A stretch of DNA of 64,000 nt, from assembly GCA_036245805.1 (NCBI GenBank), contig BTRK01000001.1, positions 9,796,001 through 9,860,000 on the forward strand. Reading direction: 5' to 3'. The notes below the pieces were generated by a model. That model was not told the DNA's origin and did no database searches. It saw nothing but the letters and a program-made list of their open reading frames with translations. This stretch comes from Pristionchus mayeri. Lineage: Eukaryota; Nematoda; Chromadorea; Rhabditida; Neodiplogasteridae. How positions within the stretch are numbered: position 1 is the first letter of the stretch; every line of letters starts with the position of its first letter. The translations under genes and the position numbers were made by a program. Positions 56,106 to 64,000 of this stretch are shown here, in pieces.

Positions 56106-56575
56106 AACGATCCGGGCAAGTTTAACAGGCGAAAATATCACCCAGGTGTTCGTATTTTCTGCGCAAGCACCTTGTTCGACAGCTCTCGTTCAGATGAATA
56201 AACTCTTAAAATTTTAGCTGCTTCTTTCCATTCGTTTTCGAGAAAAATCGACCTTGAATGTAGCGTGGTTCAACTTAACATTTTGAGGATTGGAGCTATA
56301 TAGATAGAGCTCGAAAAATGAGCCGGGGTCACTCAGAGGTCAATTTTGTTCTATCTGTCACGGTTTTCTAGAAATCGGCTCTTGAAGTGAGTGATGCCGA
56401 AATGTGACCCGGTGCAGGAAGGTCATGAAACCTGCACAACAAGACTTCGGGGGTCATCAGGCATGCCCCAGGACGGCCAAAACCGGTTAGAACTCATTTC
56501 ACGATTTCCTCTCCATTCCCAAGAACGGATTTTAGCTCGATTCTTTCGTGAGAGGCGTGATATCCTTCCCTTCCG
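56106..56575. repeat. Dispersed repeat R1, third locus
   Basis: Matches 15310-15810: ATTTTCTGCGCAAGC, TTCGAGAAAAATCGACCTTG, GATAGAGCTCGAAAAATGAG, GGGGTCACTCAGAG, CAGGCATGCCCCAGGACGGC. An extra GTGAGTGATGCCG block here matches the first bases of the window (position 4). Confidence 0.75.
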
Positions 56576-56839
56576 GCATTTACTGGTGAAATTATTATTA
56601 ATGTAACTATGACGGCACACTGTAGAAATTATTATTAAAATTTATGATTGGGTTTTGGACGACGTGCCATATAATAATTGATATCACCATTTAATTTCGA
56701 TCTTCATTCTACATCTGAAACACCAGTGAGCCCCTCGGCGACGAATCACACTGAGGTCTCGTCATTCTCTGTTTCGCACACGGGGTTTCACCACATATAA
56801 TCGTATGAAGTATCTCTTTTTGTTACGCGCACTATTATA

Positions 56840-57729
56840 TAAGGTTGATGCAAAAGTCTTGTGGTTTGTTGTGTCCTCACTTTGAATGTTCATAACTCGC
56901 GTGTCTCAAATCTCAAAGACCAACAAACATAGTATTATTTAGGGGTATGCTTGAACTTTGTTCACACATATTTCAATCAAATCGATCTTGTAACCAACGC
57001 AAGAAATTATGATTAACCCAACTGCAAATTAAGCACACAATTTTACTTTAAATTTATTTATCTAGGTATTTGAAGGGAAAATACACCAAACAACTTCATA
57101 TTGTTGGCTAAGAAGTAGCTTTGATATTCTTTCAAAATATCCATTAGACCTGTGGGTTTGAACCAAATGACATGCTGTCAAAAATAGGAGCAGACGCCGG
57201 TTTCATGTGACTTCTTTGGACTTTTTCGAATGGAAGACCAAGCATACAGGCTCCGCCATGATTGTGCTGTATGCATCCACGAAGGGGCTTTATTATCATG
57301 AGACATATTGGTGCTTGCTTCTTTGCCCTTTCAGATAATTTGAATTTCTTATTTTTCAGAAATTCAAATCAAAACATACATTCAGAAGGTAGTCATTATA
57401 AGATCGACTTCATTCCTCGAAGGAATGTAACTTCCAGCACCCATGAGAAAACTTATTTATAGGGTGAAGACTGGTGATTCATATGACCACCAGGAATGCT
57501 TCAGGGGAACATAATATTGAGTAATGTGCCGTTTTCGATGGATAAATTTTGTAAAGTTTAGATTTATTCTGTTCACGCCTCTCTGATTGGACAATGCTGA
57601 TAGGGTGATCATATGAAAGAATATGCAAGGCCTCATTAATAATCAATATGGGAAGTTCATCGATCAGACTGAAAGAAAGATGGAAGGCAAAGTATTAAAA
57701 AACCACAAGACTTTTGCATCAACCTAATA
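56840..57729. mobile_element. mariner-like non-autonomous element, 0.9 kb
   Basis: The ends AGGTTGATGCAAAAGTCTTG and CAAGACTTTTGCATCAACCT are perfect inverses, extending about 26 bp with TGGTTT. The TTAGGTTG-like start resembles the mariner at 11800 but the interior does not. A 66-codon frame at 57262-57462 shows no transposase motif. A deletion derivative or MITE is most likely. Confidence 0.8.
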
Positions 57730-57734
57730 GCTAC

Positions 57735-58715
57735 AAATCGGTATGCAATTGTATTTCACTTCGCACAGGTGAGATTCGGGTAACGCGATCTTTATGAAGT
57801 AAGATTGAGTTGAGCAGTTGCAATCATTCCAGGTTTCAATGTCGAACAATAAAAATTCAGGGTTACTGTAACCGACTGATTGCAGATGATTAATGTGCTG
57901 ATTACTGTGCTCACGATGACACAGTCAACGGAGTGGGTCATCACCTCGGTAGTCACAATAAGGTATGACGGTCGTGATAGCCCGCACTATCTCGCTTTGT
58001 CTAACAGCAGTATGAGTGACAAAAGCTTAAGAAAGTAAAATGAAAAGACTCGAATTTCGACTTTCTTCTTCTTCCCAAGATGTTCGACACATAATTTCGA
58101 ATGACCACTGAGATATTTTTAGTTTATCGTCCGGCGGCGTACAACACATTGCAGTGCGCATTCTTCCCGCAGTTCACGTCACTCTTGAAACACGAACCTC
58201 ACTTTTATTCTTTCTCGCAAATTGCCCAAGCTGATTTAAAAAAAAAATTAACTTCGTGTTTACTTAGACTGCAAGATAATTAATGATAGTTTGCTTATTC
58301 ATGGAAATCGCTTACTCCTTTTGTCTTTTCTCTTTTTTTCCTGGTCATTGGTGTGACAAGTATTACGAATTGGAGACACACTTTCCTTTCGTCTGCCTTA
58401 TGGAATCCACCTTCCTCACCATTCCTTCCTACCACCAGTAAGTGAAAATCAAGTCTTGTCGCTAACACAATTGTATGTACTGCAATAAATTTCCATTCCC
58501 ATTTCGTCCGAATGTTCAACACCTATGTTTTTTGTCTCAGTCAGTTCACTAGATTTTTCAATAGTTTACTAGAAAAAAACATGAAATGTTCTTCTACTTG
58601 CGTTCCCTGTCCGATTTTATGTTTCAAAAGCGGCTTGAGTACCTAACACTTTGATTTGGATCAATGATTCGGTCAGTTGTAAGCGAAAATGTGTATATGA
58701 GGCTGGTTGCATAAA
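57735..58715. other. Intergenic DNA, nothing recognised
   Basis: About 1 kb without exon-like islands. Short open frames (58101-58283 plus, 58295-58522 minus) have no protein-like features. Confidence 0.35.
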
Positions 58716-58718
58716 AAT

Positions 58719-59493
58719 CGAACAATTCTCAAAGGGGTCTGGTACAGCGATTTTTCGAAAATTTGCTGAAAGGGGTTCTCGAGGGTGCTGAACATCATGG
58801 TCAACTTCATTTTGCTCCAACTCGATCGGTAGAGGCAGGCTGCATGTAGGCTTTCTTTCCATATCTCAACAACCGATTAATGGAATGGCTTCAAACTTGC
58901 ACAAAGGTAAAATTAGTATGAGACGAAGTAAGTAAACCTAAATTTGCACATTAATGTTTTAAGGGAAGTTCCAAAAATCGTTTCTCGAATATAGCTGAAA
59001 AGCTAAAAAGCGAAATAGGTAGACAGATGCGCCTTGGCCAGAGGATCAAAAAACGTATGCATAGTATGAGGTTTCATAAAATCATTTTTTTGCTACGACG
59101 GGTTTTGTGAATGATATTTCGCCCTTACATAGCCTCATACTATGCATACGTTTTTTGATCCTCTGGCCAAGGCGCATCTGTCTACGTATTTCGCTTTTTT
59201 TTAGCTTTTCAGCTGTATTCGAGAAACGATTTTTGGAACTTTTCCTTAAATCATTAATATGCAAATTTAGGTTTACTTACTTCGTCTCATACTAATTTTA
59301 CCTTTGTGCAAGTTTAAAGTCATTTCATTAATCGGCTGTTGAGATATGGAAAGAAATATAGGTGCAGCCTACATGAAGCCTGCCTCTACCGATCGAGATG
59401 GAGCAAAATGAAGTTGACCATGATGATCAGCACCCTCGAGAACCCCTTTCAATAAATTTTCGAAAAATCGATGTACCAGGCCTTGTTCAAATC
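58719..59493. mobile_element. Foldback element FB-E
   Basis: The arms of about 370 bp are inverted around 59109. CGATCGGTAGAGGCAGGC pairs with GCCTGCCTCTACCGATCG, GATCAAAAAACGTATGCATA pairs with its inverse, and GTCTGGTACA pairs with TGTACCAGGC. No coding sequence. Confidence 0.8.
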
Positions 59494-59926
59494 TTAGACA
59501 ACCGGACTCATATAAATTATGTTACCAATAGATTATTGTCGATCCTGAGCCACTGTGAATAGTTGGACACTATCTCTCTCCGGCTGCGAGAGAGATAAAG
59601 TGGTATGGCCATTTCAGTCCTCCTTCGTCTTCTCCTGCATCGATTCTCCACCTTTCGAACGTATTTTCCATTCAACTACGTGTGAGTATTAATATTCTTG
59701 AAGATGACTACCTACTCAGATGACGATTTTGAGAATATTACCTTTTCACCATGGTCGCCACTCCTGAAAAAAACATTTTACAATTGTTTTTAGGAATTTC
59801 TCTGTGTCAATCAATATTCGCCTACAACCGATTTGAAACGTGCGTGAAGCACTGATACTCTTATCATTAACAGCACATTTTGCAGAATTTTCTCCAAAAA
59901 GTTAATTAACGATTAGGCTAGCCCAC

Positions 59927-61305
59927 CGGAGGGTTTCAGTAGCCAAGTGTAGAGTCGCCGATTGAGTGGCATATCCCTTCTCAGGATGACGAACAACGTA
60001 CGACGCAGCAACTCGGCGATCCCATGTACTCACCCGCTGTGCACAGGGCTGATACCTGGGAAGGAGTTGGTAATTGGCAGCGTTGTAAACTTGTTAAATT
60101 CATGTCTCAACTAATCTTCAGCTACAATACTTTAGCATTGTTACTAATTACTCGTGGTTTTGGTAGTTAGATTCGTCACCGGCAAATCATACAATACACT
60201 CATACGCCACCTCACTCTCCCTATACCGTACTCCCTCCTCACCATGTGATGTATGTTGTCTCCGATACTCCACAACTGTTCATCGATCGATTTTAACTTG
60301 TCGAATTTCGTATTCACGTAGATCAGAGCAGGAAGACGAACGGAGGGAGAACCGAGTACCTGTGAGATTGGGGTTGATTGTTCAGCAAAAATTTGCTCGC
60401 AAACACGCCTGCGCGTTTAGTGTCTCACAAGAAATACGAATGCAGTAACATTTTTTTAGATCAAAGGTAATCAACCAGGCAGTGCAATAAATATTATACA
60501 TTAAGAATTGTATCCCTGATCATGCGCTTGCTCTGACTAATCGATAAACGCGACTACCGTATCGTTCTAGATATTGATCTCACCTTGGTGGTATATGAGG
60601 GGGAAGAGGCCGACGGCGAAGAGATACAACTGCTTCGGGAGTGCCTCCTGGCCGAGAATGTCGAATATCTGCTTGTAGGTCTCCAGTGCCTTCTGATGGA
60701 CTCCTGCGATGAAGGGGCACGGTAATCGATTCTTTAGATTCAATCGATAATATTTGTCGCTGTTTGCATTAATCGATACATTCGAATATAACTTGAGATA
60801 TTGACAGCGGTATTTGAATTATTGTTCACCGATCAATACTATTTTCAATCATACTACTTCTTCGACAACTAATGCACCCCCCCCACAGATTTCAACTAAT
60901 CGATATCTACGAATAAAGCCTCCCGTTAGCAATCGATCGCTCACCCATGGGCATGGCGGGATGGAGGCACTGCGAGAGTCGTTTGGCTCCCGTCACCGCC
61001 TTCGGGATGTCACCGGCGTGTTGGGAGAACACCTGGAGCAAGGTTTATTGATCGCGCTAGCTCCAAAGGCCGACGCGGAACATCGACAAACACAACATCA
61101 TGTATTATCGCGAGTGTTCCAGCGCCATAACAGGCTGATAGTCCATACCCTAACCAATGAAAGTTTAGCAGGATCGATCGGTAGAGAAAATCGATATTAC
61201 TGAAATTAGATCAAACCTTGGCGAGCTTGCCCAGCGCAGAGATGAGGTCGGCCCCATGGTGTTCTCGAACGACTTGAGAGCCTTGTCGACAGCGATTACG
61301 TATTG
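59927..61305 (-). pseudogene. pad-1: Dopey/DOP1 (pad-1-like) gene fragment with missing exons
   Basis: Dopey proteins are large conserved factors of endosome-Golgi traffic; C. elegans pad-1 is one. Minus-strand exons in order: 61217-61305 (VDKALKSFENT, then ADLISALGKLAK), 60945-61032 (KRLSQCLHPAMPMG), 60583-60703 (VHQKALETYKQIFDILGQ, LFAVGLFPLIYH), 60243-60359 (SPSVRLPALIYVNTKFDKLK) and 59927-60055 (VSALCTA, then LRRTLFVILRRDMPLNRRL). The second and third exons join in phase. Defects: a one-base loss near 61251-61255, a phase mismatch between the third and fourth exons (family sequence missing between them), and a segment lost after VSALCTA, where an intron donor GTGAGT is fused almost directly to coding sequence. 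The rest of the protein (over 1500 residues expected) is absent. It is most likely a partial gene duplicate that decayed. Confidence 0.82.
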
Positions 61306-62160
61306 CTGAAGTAATTAATGCAATCTTTTTTTCTTCAACTCTGGGATTAAATAAGCAAGTAAAACCACTTACTTTGTAATTCCTCGTGCAGGAGTGGGCT
61401 CAATTACTTCGCAGACGACCGATTGTCTTCCGCTGAACTGGGACAAATGATCGAATGACGATCATGACAATATAAACATCACAAAACTGCGATATATTTA
61501 GGGAAAGCAACAATGAGGAAAAGAGCTCAGTGCAATAAATCGAAACAACAAGGCAGCAAAACGTGTAACATGCTAACACCGAACAATTCTACGCGGAGGG
61601 CACGTTTGATTCACCCTGAATAAGCAGTGGCAGAATCGCGGGACGAGTTATCAGTATTAAAAATGCAGATTATACGCAAGTTACGCGAAAGTGAAGTCAC
61701 CGCAACTAGAGAAGTTAACTCGTCAGTGCAATTAGAGGTTTGGCATCGCATAGCAGACTTAAAAGACCCACTACTACTTCAATTCATTGCGGGAAAGATG
61801 TCTAGATCTTTACACAACACTTCATAATAAAAATGGACAAGCAAGAAAGGATAAAACGACAGCAAAACGTCAAAGCGGCCACAGCCATCGGCCTCACTTG
61901 GCAAAGTGCCAACTTGTCGAAACCTCTCCCACAGTATACCATGGAACACGCTCCCGTTCAAATTAATGCAATTTTCGAAGCCTAATTTCACCCATGGCAT
62001 ATTTTTATTTTTATTTTTTTCGTAATAATTTAGTTTTAATTCAATAAACAAAGGCCATGAAAAATAAAAATGAAATATTTTGGGCCACCGTATCCCTTTA
62101 AAACTGCCCATTTGACACAATATGGACAAATTGTGATTATTTGTATCTTCAAGTTAGCTC
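61306..62160. other. Region upstream of the DOP1 fragment
   Basis: A 66-codon frame at 61627-61827 (Glu/Ser-rich) has no support beyond being open. The N-terminal exon expected for DOP1 is not recognised here. Otherwise AT-rich non-coding DNA. Confidence 0.35.
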
Positions 62161-62163
62161 TAA

Positions 62164-62497
62164 CAAGGGGACGTCGCGGAGTGTCCATGGAGTCTCATAA
62201 CGAGACCTAGCACATTCGAAAGAGGAGAAAATTCTAAGAACTTCTGTTGTATTCAAATTTGCTAAACGATCATGTGGAAGTCTGGGCTCATAGTGGGGAA
62301 AGGAAAAAACAGGCTATTTCTGAGACTGTCCCTAAATTTGTCCCTAAATGTCCCTAAATTTCCATACAGCCCAGACCGCCACAAGATCGTTTAGCAAATT
62401 TGAAAATAACAGAAGTTCTTAGAATTTTCTCCTCTTTCGAATGGGCTAGGTCTCGTTCTGAAACTCCATGGACACTCCGCGACGACCCCCTGTAAGG
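62164..62497. mobile_element. Foldback/MITE FB-F, 330 bp
   Basis: GTCGCGGAGTGTCCATGGAG pairs with CTCCATGGACACTCCGCGAC, and CAAATTTGCTAAACGATC pairs with GATCGTTTAGCAAATTTG, around an axis at 62330. The loop holds three tandem copies of TGTCCCTAAAT. Confidence 0.85.
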
Positions 62498-64000
62498 TAG
62501 CCTTCTTCTCGAACACCCAACTTCCGAGCGCACATATGAATTTTCGTGAAATTTGGAGATTATGCGTAGTTTTTGATGAGGAATTCAGGACAGCCAAAAA
62601 ATATCGAAAATCCATGTTTTCGACACTTTATCGATGACAGATCGCCTTTTAAGTATGTTTCTCGTTATTGTCATCGAAAAATACACCAGGAAAACCTATA
62701 GTATCTTACTTGAAAAAAAATTGAAATGTTCGATTTTTTTTTGGGCCTGGTCTGGAATTTTTCGGAAAGTGCACCACAACCCTTCATTTTGGGTCAAATA
62801 TCAGCACATGGTATGGGAACTTCAACAGCGAGATATTAAGGGGGGTTGCGAAAAAGTCATCCGAAGGTTGGTACGTTTTCTCGTGGAATGTCTCTTATGC
62901 AGAAATTTGAACATCGAAATGGTGATATATTGATATTCCTCGTCTCTCTTGAAGGTTGAAAGCCTGGTTTTTCCTTTTTTTTTTTTAGGTGTTTTTGGTA
63001 TTTGCTAACTTTTGAGCTATTGGACGATATAGAAAATGAGCTATTGGACGATATAGAAATCAAAAGTTTGTAAATTTTTTTCTCGAAGTGCGTCATGGTT
63101 GAGTGCGATTTTCGGTCCTTATAACATAAAATTCCAGTCCACCAAGGAGTCCATTTTATTCATTATTAAAAACTGCATATTATATGTGAAAACAAATATT
63201 TGCAACATATGGCTTCATGTGCATTCATGTCATGGTCTACCAAAAGTGATGAAAAACTTCACTCTTCGAGCTATATCTGACGTAAACGTAGATGGATTCT
63301 GGTTTCCTTGCAGTTGCTAACACAACTTTTCATGCTCTTTCGAATGAGCTATTGCACGTTATCGAAATCTGAAGTAAAAATTCAGATTTGGTAGATCAAA
63401 AATCGATATTTCGAATCACGCTTCCGGTTGAAAAGTGTGGGTCATGTTCCCAAAGTATGAGCCCCGGGTGACCATTTTGACCGAATTGTGCCATCCCATC
63501 TGCATTCTTACGGAGAACGCGTTTTAACATGATAGTACATTTGAAAACAATAAAATACATCGAGGACCGCACTAAAAATGTACATCAGATCGATGCAGCT
63601 GGCATATCTAGCATACTGTATGGCACAATATGCGGGCGCCGATATGTTAAAAAAATGTGCTAAAGGTTTATATGCAATAGCGAGGTGTATCATTTGAGAA
63701 CTCGTGTTTTTGAATTCGATTATGAATTTCATCTGTAGAACACGCAAATTACAAGTTCTAAAAAGATACACCCCGAATTATTAATTAGCATGAATATAAT
63801 ATATGTTTATTCAGATGACAACACATAATGAAATGAAAGAGAACGTGTCATATATTTGAATCATTCACATAATTTTAACCTGATATATGATAGTATCAGA
63901 ATAACGATACTTCGATCCGTTCAAAGCTGTTCGGTTCTCAGTTGACTTGACGCATTTGCAGGCTGTCCTTTCATATGTTATGTATTTATTGCACACGTTA
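62498..64000. other. Terminal stretch without supported genes
   Basis: AT-rich DNA. A 22-bp unit GAGCTATTGGACGATATAGA is duplicated in tandem at about 63014-63057, with a diverged third copy near 63345. No exon-like islands or RNA genes recognised. Confidence 0.4.

Noticed and set aside
57262..57462. Possible transposase frame in the 56840-57729 element
   Set aside because: No helix-turn-helix or DDE motif; too short; likely chance.
61627..61827. Possible small gene (66 codons) upstream of the DOP1 fragment
   Set aside because: No splice, motif or homology evidence; it does not match the expected DOP1 N terminus.

Overview
The window is eukaryotic and reads like a nematode (rhabditid or diplogastrid type). 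Genes are split into many short exons. Introns are often only 45-60 bp and end in TTTCAG, TTTTAG or similar. Coding exons are islands in AT-rich DNA full of foldback elements, MITEs and mariner/Tc1-type transposons. I cannot name the species.

Layout. 1-6.4 kb: an eroded Hsp70 pseudogene followed in tandem by an apparently intact 16-exon divergent Hsp70-like gene (655 codons). 6.5-22.4 kb: exons of one or more unrecognised genes on the + strand, pushed apart by a Tc1-like TIR element (6.9-9.2 kb), four foldback-type insertions or blocks, a dead mariner (11.8-13.05 kb) and an intact but solitary LINE-type endonuclease ORF (21.36-22.23 kb). 23.1-25.8 kb: a foldback element.

24.8-55.8 kb: the dominant feature, a near-perfect palindrome with two arms of about 15.4 kb around a 251-bp spacer (40153-40403). 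Each arm carries the same three genes in mirror image: a C2H2 zinc-finger gene built as one finger per exon, and two predicted secreted cysteine-containing proteins (A, 123 aa; B, at least 237 aa). The axis lies inside a TIR/foldback transposon, and the outer break lies inside a related foldback element. This suggests a transposon-mediated inverted duplication, although an assembly artefact must be excluded. About ten differences between the arms are visible by eye; one destroys a splice donor in the left zinc-finger copy.

55.8-64 kb: repeats (a dispersed repeat copy, a mariner-like non-autonomous element, two foldbacks) surrounding a decayed fragment of the Dopey/DOP1 (C. elegans pad-1) gene on the minus strand. 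The last 1.5 kb holds no gene I can support.

The genes do not form a pathway. The window is best read as a repeat-rich, duplication-prone autosomal-type region in which foldback elements and gene-family decay dominate. Arm coordinates are related by left + right = 80553 to 80556, depending on small indels.
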